Assembly (NCBI GenBank): GCA_965200505.1
Contig: OZ241343.1
Coordinates: 1,798,001-1,862,000, forward strand
Length of the DNA: 64,000 nucleotides
Direction: 5' to 3'
Source: VXNE01 sp965200505
GTDB taxonomy: Bacteria > Pseudomonadota > Gammaproteobacteria > Pseudomonadales > Azotimanducaceae
In this document: piece by piece, positions 36,648 to 45,473 of the stretch
How the letters are laid out: each line of letters starts with the position of its first letter
Position numbering within the stretch: position 1 is the stretch's first letter
The notes under the pieces: model-generated
The model's database searches: none
Seen by the model: the letters and a program-made list of their open reading frames with translations, nothing else
What the model was told of the DNA's origin: nothing
Made by a program: the position numbers and the translations under genes

Positions 36648-39371
36648 ATGGGTTGCTGTGAGCGTATCGGCACACCAGAGTTCACTCGGCTGGTTCCTCC
36701 CGACAAGACACTAGGCGAAGAGTGGCTACGGTCGCTTTCGGCACGGGGCGAGCCAGAGGTTTACTGCGGCGACGAACTGCGGCACATCGGGATGCCGGTG
36801 GGGGGCATCTGCGCGGGGCAGTTGTATCTAAGCGGCGATGGCCGCCTTTGGCATTGGGACCTGTTCAAAGGCTGCGGCGGCACGGACGAACCCATTGATC
36901 CTAGAGGCCACCACTACGCGGAGCCGATGCCGGTCCGCGCGCCTCTCGACCAAGGCTTCGCATTGCAGGTGCAATGTGGCGAGAGGGCGCAAACGCGACG
37001 CTTGGACGCCACTGGATTCTCCGATGTGCGTTTTGAGGGCCGCTATCCCATCGGTTGCGTTCGCTACTTGGATGCAGGCTGTCCCGCCGCAGTGACCTTG
37101 ACGGCCTTCTCCCCCTTTATTCCCTTGGATGAGGAGAACTCCTCCCTGCCCGTGACGGTAATGGAATACGTCATCACGAACCGCAGCCAAGCGACGATAT
37201 CGGCGCATCTGGCCGGTTGGCTGGAGAACAAGATTTGCCGCTATGACGACGAGGCGGGCAAGGGGTTGCGGCGCAACGCGGTGACGCGGCAAGCGGGTGC
37301 GCTGATGCTGGGCTGCCATGCGGACGCCGCCGACAACGCCGATCCATCCACCTTGCAGGGCTACGGGGACATGACGTTCGCCTTGCTGGACAGCACCGAC
37401 GACGACAGGGCTTGCGCGTTGTTGGACGGGCTGTCCGGTCAGGACTGCGCGATGGAGACGTTGGTGTTCAAACGCTTGACCGAAGCTGAGGGAGCGCCGA
37501 CGGAGACCCGACCCTTCGGGAGCAAATCGGTGGGCGCGGTGGGTCGTCGCATTCGTCTGGCGGCGGGTGAGCAGCAAACCCTGCGCTTTGCCGTGGCCTG
37601 GCACTTTCCGGCCTACAATGGCGGCTACGTCTTCCACTCCACCATGGAGCACCTGCCCAATCTAGCGCGGTTGCGCCGCCACTACGCCAAGCGTTTCCAA
37701 TCCAGCCAGGAAGTTGTCACTTACTTGGCGGCAAACTTCTCCACCCTCGCCGCCCAAACGCGCCTATGGGTGGCGACTTGGTATGACTCCACCCTACCCT
37801 ACTGGTTTTTGAACCGCACCTTTATCAACGCCTCCACCTTGGCCACCCAAACCTGCCACTGGTTCGATACCGGACGTTTCTACGCCTGGGAAGGTGTGGA
37901 CTGCTGCCAAGGCACCTGTCAGCACGTCTGGCAATACGCCCAAGCGGTGGCCTGCCTGTTCCCAAGGCTTGAACGCCATGTGCGGGAGCACGTCGATTAC
38001 GGCATCGCCTTCAAGGAAGACGGCTCCATGGACTATCGGGCCGAAGGCAGCCACCGGCAGCACGGCATGAAGTCCGAGAACGACGCCCAAGCCTTCTTCG
38101 CCGCGGACGGCCAATGCGGCACCATCCTGCGGGTTTATCGTGAACATTGCATGACGGTGGACGCTGCTTTCTTGACGCGAATCTGGCCCAAAGTGAAAAA
38201 ATCCATTCAGTTCATGACGACCTTGGACGCCAACGGCGACGGTTTGCTGGAAGGGCCGCAGTTCCACACGCTCGACACCAGTTGGCATGGGGAAATACCT
38301 TGGATCAGCTCCTTGTACTTGGCGGCGCTGGCGGCTGGCAAGCAGATGGCCAAGGAAATGGGTGATGCCGGCTTTGCCAAAGAGTGCGGCATCAAGCTGA
38401 AGGTCGGGCGCAAGGGCATCGTGCAAAAGCTGTTCAATGGCGAGTATTTCGTGCATCGCGCTGACCCAACCCGTCCCGACGCCATGAACCTTACCGAAGG
38501 CTGCTACATCGATCAGGTGTTCGGCCAAGGTTACGCCATGCAGCTAGGGCTGCCGCGGGTAACCCCCAAGCGAGAGACCCTCTCGGCCTTGCGAGCCCTT
38601 TGGAAGTACAACTACGCGCCGGATGTCGGCCCCTATCGAGCGAGCTTCAAGGAAATCAAGGGAGGCCGCTGGTTTGCCATGCCGGGCGAGGGCGGCCTGA
38701 TCATGTGCAGTTGGCCGAAGAACGACTGCAACCGGGCTCGGCACGAACAGAAAGTCCTCGGTTTGGACGTGACGTCGGAGGGCTATCTCAACGAGTGCAT
38801 GAGCGGCTTCGAACACCAAGTGGCCTCCCACATGATCGCGGAGGGCTTGGTGCAGGAGGGCTTGGCGATCACTCGCACCATCCATGATCGCTACCACCCT
38901 GCAAAGCGGAATCCCTACAACGAGGTGGAGTGTTCCGACCACTACAGCCGCGCTATGGCTTCCTACGGTAGCTTCCTGAACATCTGCGGCTTCCAATGCC
39001 ATGGTCCCAAGGGCTATCTTTCATTCTCCCCCAAGCTCTCGCGGGAGAACTTCCGGGCTGCCTTCACGAGTGCAGAAGGTTGGGGATCGATCTCCCAGAG
39101 AATCCACGGCTCGGCCCAGAAGGCGCGAATTCACTTGAAATATGGAAAGTTGAGATTAAGGGCCTTGGAGCTCACCGTTGATATTGGGGGGCAAGTGTCG
39201 GAGATACTTGCGCGGAAAAACGGCATGTCGGTCCCTCTGTCGTTTGGTTTTTTGAAGGATCAACGCATTGTGATCAACTTCCAAAACCAAGTGCAGCTTG
39301 AGGTTGACGATGTTCTTACGTTAGACATTGCCCGCAATGATATATCTTCAGGATCGAAGTGCAGCGGTTGA
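36648..39371 (+). CDS. Glycoside hydrolase family 116-like enzyme (GBA2-type, DUF608)
   Basis: The 907-residue protein begins 6 bp after the symporter stop. The N-terminal beta domain (residues about 40-370) starts with the GMPVGGICAGQLYLSGDG motif of the GBA2 N-terminal domain. The (alpha/alpha) catalytic domain follows, with HTLDTSWHGEIPW (about 543), YLNECMSGFEHQVASHMIAEGL and RNPYNEVECSDHYSRAMASYG. GH116 contains beta-glucosidases, beta-xylosidases and beta-N-acetylglucosaminidases. No signal peptide is seen, so it should act in the cytoplasm on an imported glycoside. Linkage specificity cannot be inferred. Confidence 0.82.
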   Translation: MGCCERIGTPEFTRLVPPDKTLGEEWLRSLSARGEPEVYCGDELRHIGMPVGGICAGQLYLSGDGRLWHWDLFKGCGGTDEPIDPRGHHYAEPMPVRAPLDQGFALQVQCGERAQTRRLDATGFSDVRFEGRYPIGCVRYLDAGCPAAVTLTAFSPFIPLDEENSSLPVTVMEYVITNRSQATISAHLAGWLENKICRYDDEAGKGLRRNAVTRQAGALMLGCHADAADNADPSTLQGYGDMTFALLDSTDDDRACALLDGLSGQDCAMETLVFKRLTEAEGAPTETRPFGSKSVGAVGRRIRLAAGEQQTLRFAVAWHFPAYNGGYVFHSTMEHLPNLARLRRHYAKRFQSSQEVVTYLAANFSTLAAQTRLWVATWYDSTLPYWFLNRTFINASTLATQTCHWFDTGRFYAWEGVDCCQGTCQHVWQYAQAVACLFPRLERHVREHVDYGIAFKEDGSMDYRAEGSHRQHGMKSENDAQAFFAADGQCGTILRVYREHCMTVDAAFLTRIWPKVKKSIQFMTTLDANGDGLLEGPQFHTLDTSWHGEIPWISSLYLAALAAGKQMAKEMGDAGFAKECGIKLKVGRKGIVQKLFNGEYFVHRADPTRPDAMNLTEGCYIDQVFGQGYAMQLGLPRVTPKRETLSALRALWKYNYAPDVGPYRASFKEIKGGRWFAMPGEGGLIMCSWPKNDCNRARHEQKVLGLDVTSEGYLNECMSGFEHQVASHMIAEGLVQEGLAITRTIHDRYHPAKRNPYNEVECSDHYSRAMASYGSFLNICGFQCHGPKGYLSFSPKLSRENFRAAFTSAEGWGSISQRIHGSAQKARIHLKYGKLRLRALELTVDIGGQVSEILARKNGMSVPLSFGFLKDQRIVINFQNQVQLEVDDVLTLDIARNDISSGSKCSG

Positions 39372-39382
39372 GGAAGCCACCC

Positions 39383-42300
39383 ATGCCGCCCGAACCCGCA
39401 GCACCCACCGTCTCTCTTGAAGACAAGTATACCAAGGAGGGCTGGGTTTACATCACCGGTACCCAAGCCTTGGTGCGTTTGCCGCTGCTGCAGCGGCAAC
39501 TGGACAGTGCCCAAGGGCTGCGCACCGCCTGCTACATCTCCGGCTACCGAGGCTCCCCTCTTGGCGGCTTTGACCGGGAGTTGCAGCGGGCCGGGAGCAT
39601 CCTGGCGGAGAACGATGTCGTCTTTCAGCCCGGCGTCAACGAGGACTTGGCGGCCACCGCCGTTTGGGGAGCGCAGCAGGTCGGGCTGCGGGACAACAGC
39701 GAATGTGACGGCGTGTTCGGCATCTGGTACGGCAAAGGGCCGGGGGTGGACCGCAGCGGCGACGCCTTCCGCCATGCCAATCTGGCCGGCAGCGCTGCTA
39801 AGGGCGGGGTGCTGGCTCTGCTGGGGGACGACCACACCTGTGAGTCCTCCACCACCTGCCACCAAAGCGAGTTCGCCTTGGTCGATGCCATGATGCCGAT
39901 CCTCAATCCGGCCGGCGTTCAGGAGATCATCCACTTCGGCATCCACGGCTGGGCGATGTCCCGCTACAGCGGCTGCTGGGTGGGCCTGAAGTGCGTCCAC
40001 GACACGGTGAGCTCCACGGTCTGCGCAAACATTTCCGCTGCCAACTTCAACATTCAAGTCCCGGACAGCGAGGGCCTGCCGAAGGGCGGCCTCAACATCC
40101 GCACCGGCGATACGGCGCGGGAGCAGGAAGCGCGGCTGCACAGCCATAAGTTGAAGGCCGCCCAAGCCTATTGCCGCAGCAACGGGCTGGACCATGTGGT
40201 GCTGGATTCCCCGGCGCCGCGCATCGGCGTCGTCACCACCGGCAAGTCCCATTTGGACGTGCGCCAAGCCTTGGCGGACCTGCACGTTGACGAAGAGCGG
40301 GCGCAAGCATTGGGGCTGCGGGTTTACAAGGTCGGCATGGTCTGGCCCTTGGAGCCGGGCAAGGCGCTGGAGGCTTGCGGCGGCCTCGAAGCATTGCTGG
40401 TGGTGGAGGAGAAGCGGGGGCTGCTGGAAGGCCAGCTGAAGCAGCTCTTCTACGGCAAGCAGAACGCGCCGGCCATCATCGGCAAGTTCGACCAAGACGG
40501 CAAACCCTTGCTGCGCAGCATCTTGGATCTGAACAGCAACTTAGTGGCCGTGGCCCTCGCTGAAACCATCCTGGCGACGGTGGATGATCCTGCGCTGAAG
40601 GAGCGGCTGGCAAGCCTGAAGGCGCTGGAGGCCAAACCCGAACCCCAAGCGCCCTTGGCGCGCACACCCTATTTCTGCGCCGGCTGCCCGCACAGCAGCT
40701 CCACCCATTTGCCGGAGGGCAGCCGCGGCATGGCCGGCATCGGCTGCCACTTCCTAGCCCAGTTTATGAACCGCAATGTGGACGGCTTCACCCAAATGGG
40801 CGGCGAAGGCGCTAGCTGGCTGGGCGAGGCGCCCTTCGCCGCCACCGAGCATGTCTTCCAGCAGATGGGCGACGGCACCTACTTCCACTCCGGTGCCTTG
40901 GCCATTCGCGCCGCGGTGGCCGCCGGCGTCAACATCACCTTCAAGGTGCTGTACAACGATGCGGTGGCCATGACCGGCGGGCAGGCGCACGACGGGCCGC
41001 TCACCCCTTGGGGCATTAGCTGGCAGGCGCGCAGCGAGGGGGTCAAGGCCATCGCCTTGGTGACGGATGAGCCGAACAAGTACGCCGCTGAAGTGCAATG
41101 GGCACCCGGAACCACCCTGCACCACCGCCGCGAACTCGATTGGGTGCAGACCAGGTTCAGGAACATCCCCGGCGCCACCCTCATCATCTACGACCAAACC
41201 TGCGCCGCGGAGAAGCGCCGTCGCCGCAAGCGCAACCAATATCCGGACCCGGCCAAGCGCCTGTTCATCAACAGCGAACTGTGCGAGGGCTGCGGGGACT
41301 GCGGAGTGGCTTCCAACTGCACGGCCCTGCTGCCCAAGGAAACCCCGCTGGGCCGCAAGCGGGAGATCGACCAATCCGCCTGCAACAAGGACTACTCCTG
41401 CGTCAACGGCTTCTGCCCCAGCTTCGTGACGGTGCTGGGCGGCGAACTGCGCAAGCCGCAGGCAACCGCCCTGTCGGTCGCAGAGCCGCCGGAACCCGAA
41501 ACGCCTTCTTTGGACAACGGTTGCAGCATGGTCATCACCGGCGTGGGCGGCACTGGAGTGGTGACGGTGGGCGCCTTGGTGGCCATGGCCGCCCACATCG
41601 AAGGCAAGGGCTTCGGCGTCTTGGACATGACCGGGCTAGCGCAGAAGGGCGGTGCCGTCATCTCGCACTTGCGTCTGGCCCCGCGCCCAGAGCACATCGG
41701 TGCCATTCGCATCGCCGCCGGCGGCGCGGACTTAGTGATCGGCTGCGACTCCGTGGTCACCGCCGGCGCGGTGGCGCTGCGCACCGTTCGGCGCGGCGCC
41801 ACCCGAGTGCTGGTCAACACCAGGGAGACGATGCCCGGGGACTTCACCCGCAACGCCGACCTGGCCTTTCCGGCCGACAGCCTGATGCGCACCATCACAG
41901 AGTGCGCGGGTGAAGGGCTAGTGGAAGCGGTCGCTGCCAGCCAAGCTGCGGTCAAACACTTGGGAGACTCCATCGGCGGCAACTTGCTGATGCTGGGCTT
42001 CGCCCACCAAAGGGGCCTGATCCCTCTGGCGGCGAAGTCGATCAACGCCGCCATCGAAGTCAACGGCGTGGCCGTGGCCATGAACCAGCGCGCCTTCCTG
42101 TTGGGACGGCAGTTGGCCGCCGGGCTGCTCGATGCCGAGGTTGATGCCCCGACGCCTGCAACAGCATCCATTGACCCCAACAACTTGCAGGACGTCGTGC
42201 GCCACCGCCGCGGCTTTCTGGCTGAGTACCAGAACGCTGCTTATGCCGACCGATACAGGGCGCTGGTTGAACAGGTGTGGCAGCGGGAAGCGGAGTTGGG

Positions 42301-42877
42301 ATTCGGCCGGCCGGCGCTCGCTTTGGCCGTCGCCAAGAACTACTGCAAGCTGCTGGCCTACAAGGACGAATACGAGGTTGCCCGCCTGCATTCCAGCCCG
42401 GCGTTCATCAAGCAGCTCAGCGAAACCTTCTCCGGGGACTACCGGCTAAGGTTCAACTTAGCGCCGCCGCTCATCGCCAAGCGCGACAGGCAAACCGGCC
42501 ATCTCGTCAAGCGGCAGTTCGGCCCTTGGATGCAGAAGGCGTTCCGCGTTCTGGCGCGGCTGAGAGGGCTGCGCGGCACCGCCTTCGACCCGTTCGGCTA
42601 CACCAAGGAAAGGCGCATGGAGCGCCGCTTGATCGCGGACTACGAACGAATGCTGGCGGAACTGCTGCCGGCCTTGTCCGCGGCCAACTACGACGCCGCA
42701 GTAGCGCTGGCCGAATGGCCCGATGAAGTGCGCGGTTTCGGCCACGTCAAGGAAGCAAGCGTCGGGCGCATGGAAGAAAGGAAGGAACAGGGCTTGGCGC
42801 AGTTCCGTCGCGAGCTGGCCCAAGCGAAGGTGCCGGCGGCCGCCGCCACGGTGTGCCGGTCGACAACGCCATCGTGA
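39383..42877 (+). CDS. Indolepyruvate ferredoxin oxidoreductase-type fusion enzyme (about 1160 residues)
   Basis: Start chosen at ATG 39383 (TTGAGGAAG upstream), giving 1164 residues. The order is that of the large fused aryl-pyruvate:ferredoxin oxidoreductases: an N-terminal pyrimidine domain (GYRGSPLGGFDREL), a TPP-binding domain (FCAGCPHSSSTHLP about 432, GIGCH, GDGTYFHSG, YNDAVAMTGGQ), a Cys-rich cluster (CEGCGDCGVASNC about 634; CNKDYSCVNGFCPSF), an IorB-like gamma domain (GVGGTGVVTVGALVAMAAHIEG about 717) and a long C-terminal region. It would oxidatively decarboxylate a 2-oxo acid to an acyl-CoA. Its presence inside a sugar-utilisation island is unexpected. Confidence 0.88.
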   Translation: MPPEPAAPTVSLEDKYTKEGWVYITGTQALVRLPLLQRQLDSAQGLRTACYISGYRGSPLGGFDRELQRAGSILAENDVVFQPGVNEDLAATAVWGAQQVGLRDNSECDGVFGIWYGKGPGVDRSGDAFRHANLAGSAAKGGVLALLGDDHTCESSTTCHQSEFALVDAMMPILNPAGVQEIIHFGIHGWAMSRYSGCWVGLKCVHDTVSSTVCANISAANFNIQVPDSEGLPKGGLNIRTGDTAREQEARLHSHKLKAAQAYCRSNGLDHVVLDSPAPRIGVVTTGKSHLDVRQALADLHVDEERAQALGLRVYKVGMVWPLEPGKALEACGGLEALLVVEEKRGLLEGQLKQLFYGKQNAPAIIGKFDQDGKPLLRSILDLNSNLVAVALAETILATVDDPALKERLASLKALEAKPEPQAPLARTPYFCAGCPHSSSTHLPEGSRGMAGIGCHFLAQFMNRNVDGFTQMGGEGASWLGEAPFAATEHVFQQMGDGTYFHSGALAIRAAVAAGVNITFKVLYNDAVAMTGGQAHDGPLTPWGISWQARSEGVKAIALVTDEPNKYAAEVQWAPGTTLHHRRELDWVQTRFRNIPGATLIIYDQTCAAEKRRRRKRNQYPDPAKRLFINSELCEGCGDCGVASNCTALLPKETPLGRKREIDQSACNKDYSCVNGFCPSFVTVLGGELRKPQATALSVAEPPEPETPSLDNGCSMVITGVGGTGVVTVGALVAMAAHIEGKGFGVLDMTGLAQKGGAVISHLRLAPRPEHIGAIRIAAGGADLVIGCDSVVTAGAVALRTVRRGATRVLVNTRETMPGDFTRNADLAFPADSLMRTITECAGEGLVEAVAASQAAVKHLGDSIGGNLLMLGFAHQRGLIPLAAKSINAAIEVNGVAVAMNQRAFLLGRQLAAGLLDAEVDAPTPATASIDPNNLQDVVRHRRGFLAEYQNAAYADRYRALVEQVWQREAELGFGRPALALAVAKNYCKLLAYKDEYEVARLHSSPAFIKQLSETFSGDYRLRFNLAPPLIAKRDRQTGHLVKRQFGPWMQKAFRVLARLRGLRGTAFDPFGYTKERRMERRLIADYERMLAELLPALSAANYDAAVALAEWPDEVRGFGHVKEASVGRMEERKEQGLAQFRRELAQAKVPAAAATVCRSTTPS

Positions 42878-43163
42878 ACGACAACGCCTTGGCCGTCGTC
42901 TGCCGCTGGTGGCTTTCGCTTTGCGCCAGAAGCCTTCGGCCAATGCACGATGAGGTGCGGGGGCGCTTTCAACACGGCGCTCTGGCCCCGCTTGGCCTCC
43001 CTTCTGCTGCCCACAGCGCTCCGGCGCTTTCCAGTGGTTGTCGTTCGCCGATCGGGGTGGACGCGGACGCAAGCCCGCGAGAATTAGCGCGAACGAAGCC
43101 GATCGCACCTCGCATCGCGCGTCCACTCAACCCGTCGCGTTGCTCCCGCCTGATGTGCGCCCC

Positions 43164-43180
43164 GTTCTCAGCGCGAGAAC
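43164..43180. promoter_or_regulatory. Inverted repeat, possible operator
   Basis: GTTCTC and GAGAAC (perfect 6-bp arms, 5-bp spacer) sit 25 bp upstream of the candidate -35 of the catabolic operon. The position suits an activator or repressor such as the island's IclR protein. This is not the palindrome found upstream of the iclR gene. Confidence 0.35.
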
Positions 43181-43204
43181 GCCTTGGGCCGCCGAAGCGA
43201 GATG

Positions 43205-43233
43205 TTGACAGACCAAGCGGGCATCAGTACGGT
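43205..43233 (+). promoter_or_regulatory. Candidate promoter of the fucose catabolic genes
   Basis: A perfect TTGACA (43205-43210) is followed after 17 bp by TACGGT (43228-43233), a weak -10 that keeps the key A and final T. It lies 48 bp upstream of the aldo/keto reductase start. A poor -10 would suit a regulated promoter. Confidence 0.4.
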
Positions 43234-43280
43234 TCGTTTCAAATAAGAACCATCATTTTCCAATTGAACGACCTTGGGCG

Positions 43281-44330
43281 ATGGCCATTGTGCTGATCAA
43301 ATCCCTCTTGAGCGCCGCCGGCATCCGGTTCCCCGCACTCGGCTTCGGTGGTGCCGGGCTTGGCAATCTGTACCGAGAGGTGTCTGACGAGGCCGCTGTC
43401 GAAACCTTGGATGCGGCATGGGGGCACGGCATCCGCTACTTCGACACCGCCCCGTACTACGGGTTTGGCTTGAGCGAGGCTCGGCTTGGTGCCTACCTGC
43501 GCAGCAGAGACCGGAACAGCTTCGTGCTATCGACCAAGGTGGGCCGCCTATTGCTCCCGGCGCACCACATCAAGGACGCTTCCGAGCGCCATGGCTTCTG
43601 CTCCCCCATGCCCTTCGAGCCTGCGTACGACTACTCCCATGACGGTGTGCTGCGCTCCTTCGAAAGCAGCCTCGAGCGCCTCGATCTCGAGCGCATTGAC
43701 GTGCTTCTGCTGCACGACGTCGGCGAGCGCACCCACGGCGCTAACCATCCGGCGGTCTTCGCCGAGGCGATGGACGGCGGCTATCGCGCCTTGGCCAAAT
43801 TGCGCGACGAGGGGCTGGTGCGGGCCATCGGCATCGGTGCCAACGAATGGGAGGTTTGCAACCAAGCGCTGGACCGTGGCGACTTCGACTGCTTCTTGCT
43901 CGCTGGGCGCTACACCCTTCTGGAGCAGGGTGCGCTGGACGGCTTCTTGCCCCGATGCCTGAACCGGGGTGTTGCGGTGATCATTGGCGGGCCCTACAAC
44001 TCCGGCATCCTCGCCACCGGCGTCCTCGGCAACGGCCAGTCGCGCTACGACTATGCGCCGGCCCCGGACGCCGTCATCAAGCGAGTCGCCAGCATCGAAG
44101 GGTTCTGTCGGGAGTTCGCCGTCCCCCTGCCCGCCGCCGCCCTGCAGTTTCCCTTGGCCCATCCCGCCGTCGCTTCGGCGATTCCCGGCCTCACCAGCGG
44201 CGAAGACGTGCGGCAAGCCTTGGCCTATTGCCGACACCCCATCCCCGACGCCTTCTGGCAGGCATTGCGGAATGCCGGTCTGATGCATCCAAAGGCCCCG
44301 CTTCCCAGCCAACAAGGGGCCGCTGCATGA
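43281..44330 (+). CDS. Aldo/keto reductase, probable L-fucose dehydrogenase
   Basis: The 349-residue NAD(P)-dependent TIM-barrel enzyme has catalytic residues in GIRYFDTAPYYGFGLSEARLG (Asp, Tyr), STKVGRLL (Lys) and DVLLLHDVGERTHG (His). The layout is that of the pyridoxal 4-dehydrogenase/D-threo-aldose (L-fucose) dehydrogenase group, which oxidises sugars at C1 to lactones. It is first in a five-gene run of a lactonase, dehydratase subunits and an SDR. The context therefore supports L-fucose to L-fuconolactone. The stop overlaps the lactonase start (ATGA). Confidence 0.85.
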   Translation: MAIVLIKSLLSAAGIRFPALGFGGAGLGNLYREVSDEAAVETLDAAWGHGIRYFDTAPYYGFGLSEARLGAYLRSRDRNSFVLSTKVGRLLLPAHHIKDASERHGFCSPMPFEPAYDYSHDGVLRSFESSLERLDLERIDVLLLHDVGERTHGANHPAVFAEAMDGGYRALAKLRDEGLVRAIGIGANEWEVCNQALDRGDFDCFLLAGRYTLLEQGALDGFLPRCLNRGVAVIIGGPYNSGILATGVLGNGQSRYDYAPAPDAVIKRVASIEGFCREFAVPLPAAALQFPLAHPAVASAIPGLTSGEDVRQALAYCRHPIPDAFWQALRNAGLMHPKAPLPSQQGAAA

Positions 44331-45169
44331 ACCAAGCCATCGACGCCCATCAGCACTTCTGGAAGTTGGACAGGGGCGACTACCGCTGGCTGACGCCCGC
44401 TCTCAAGCCCCTGCATCGAGACTTTCTGCCGCAGCACCTAAGGCCCCTGCTGCACCGCGCTGGCGTCAAGAAGACCGTGTTGGTGCAGGCGGCGGACACC
44501 CTTGAAGAAACCCGCTATCTCCTATCCTTGGCCGAGCAGGAAGACTTCGTCGCCGCGGTGGTGGGTTGGGTGGACATGGCGGACGACAACGCGCCCGAGG
44601 TATTGGCGGAACTGGCCAAGAACCCCCATTTTGTCGGCGTCCGTCCAATGATTCAGGACATTGCCGAGACTGATTGGATGCTGTGCCCGCGCTTGCAGCC
44701 GGCCTTCCTCGCTATGCGCCGACTGGGCCTTGCCTTTGATGCGCTGGTCAGGCCAATTCACTTGGACAACCTGCTGACGCTGCTGCGTCGCCATCCCGAT
44801 TTGCCGACGGTAATCGATCACGCCGCTAAGCCGGACATCGCCAACGGCGGCAATGCGCGTTGGCGGGCGCAGATGCGCGAACTGGCCGCCTTGGACCATT
44901 GCCATTGCAAGCTATCCGGATTGCTGACCGAGGCCGGAGACGATCCGCAACCGGCGCGACTTCGGCTCTATGTGGAGTTCCTGCTGGACTGCTTCGGGGC
45001 GGAGAAACTGATGTGGGGCAGCGATTGGCCCGTTCTGAACTTGGCTGGCGACTACCTTGGTTGGTGCGCCCAAAGCAAAGGCTTCGTCGCCGAGCTGCCG
45101 GCCGCGGATCAAGCGCGCATTTTCGGCGGCACGGCCGCGGCATTCTATGGCTTGAGTGCAGAGGGATAG
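44327..45169 (+). CDS. Amidohydrolase-family sugar lactonase, probable L-fuconolactonase
   Basis: The 280-residue TIM-barrel hydrolase (amidohydrolase_2) starts with the metal motif IDAHQHFW (HxH). It continues with VVGWVDMA and FVGVRPMIQDI, a His in VIDHAAKPDI, and the metal-binding Asp in MWGSDWPV. This pattern is shared with L-fuconolactonase and L-rhamnono-lactonase. It would open the lactone made by the upstream dehydrogenase. Translational coupling (ATGA) with that gene supports a shared pathway. Confidence 0.87.
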   Translation: MNQAIDAHQHFWKLDRGDYRWLTPALKPLHRDFLPQHLRPLLHRAGVKKTVLVQAADTLEETRYLLSLAEQEDFVAAVVGWVDMADDNAPEVLAELAKNPHFVGVRPMIQDIAETDWMLCPRLQPAFLAMRRLGLAFDALVRPIHLDNLLTLLRRHPDLPTVIDHAAKPDIANGGNARWRAQMRELAALDHCHCKLSGLLTEAGDDPQPARLRLYVEFLLDCFGAEKLMWGSDWPVLNLAGDYLGWCAQSKGFVAELPAADQARIFGGTAAAFYGLSAEG

Positions 45170-45174
45170 GCTGG

Positions 45175-45471
45175 ATGACCGCGCGAAACACGCATGTGTT
45201 GCTGCATCAGGAGGACAACATTCTGGTCAGTTGCCGGGATTTGGCGCCGGGGGAGGCGCTGCAGATCGACCGTCAGGCGGTGGTCTTGACGCAGCTAGTT
45301 CCGCTCGGACACAAGATTGCCCGCCGGCCCTTGGCGCCGGGCGAGAAAATCTTCAAGTACGGAGCGCCGATTGGCACCGCGTTGGCCGACATTGCCATTG
45401 GCGAGCATGTCCACCTCCACAACATGAAAAGCGATTACATCCCCAGCCACACCCGCAAGGCGATGGGTTGA
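45175..45471 (+). CDS. UxaA-family dehydratase small subunit (SAF domain)
   Basis: The 98-residue protein corresponds to the N-terminal SAF domain of altronate dehydratase: LHQEDNILVSCRDLAPGE, VPLGHKIARRPLAPGEKIFKYGAPIG, then IGEHVHLHNMKSDY. In E. coli UxaA this domain is fused to the catalytic part; here it is a separate subunit two bases ahead of the catalytic gene. A comparable split UxaA pair exists in the L-fucose locus of Campylobacter jejuni (Cj0483/Cj0482). Predicted role: part of an L-fuconate dehydratase. Confidence 0.88.
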   Translation: MTARNTHVLLHQEDNILVSCRDLAPGEALQIDRQAVVLTQLVPLGHKIARRPLAPGEKIFKYGAPIGTALADIAIGEHVHLHNMKSDYIPSHTRKAMG

Positions 45472-45473
45472 AC

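Larger units (their letters stand above)
42878..43280. other. Intergenic region between the oxidoreductase and aldo/keto reductase genes
   Basis: About 400 bp without a convincing gene; the short frames in it are Arg/Ser-rich. Two signals stand out: an inverted repeat GTTCTC-AGCGC-GAGAAC at 43164-43180 and a possible promoter at 43205-43233. The last 50 bases before the gene are A/T-richer. Confidence 0.5.

Noticed and set aside
42878..43280. Small coding gene in the gap after the giant oxidoreductase
   Set aside because: Short frames are Arg/Ser/Pro-rich without a ribosome-binding site or recognisable domain.
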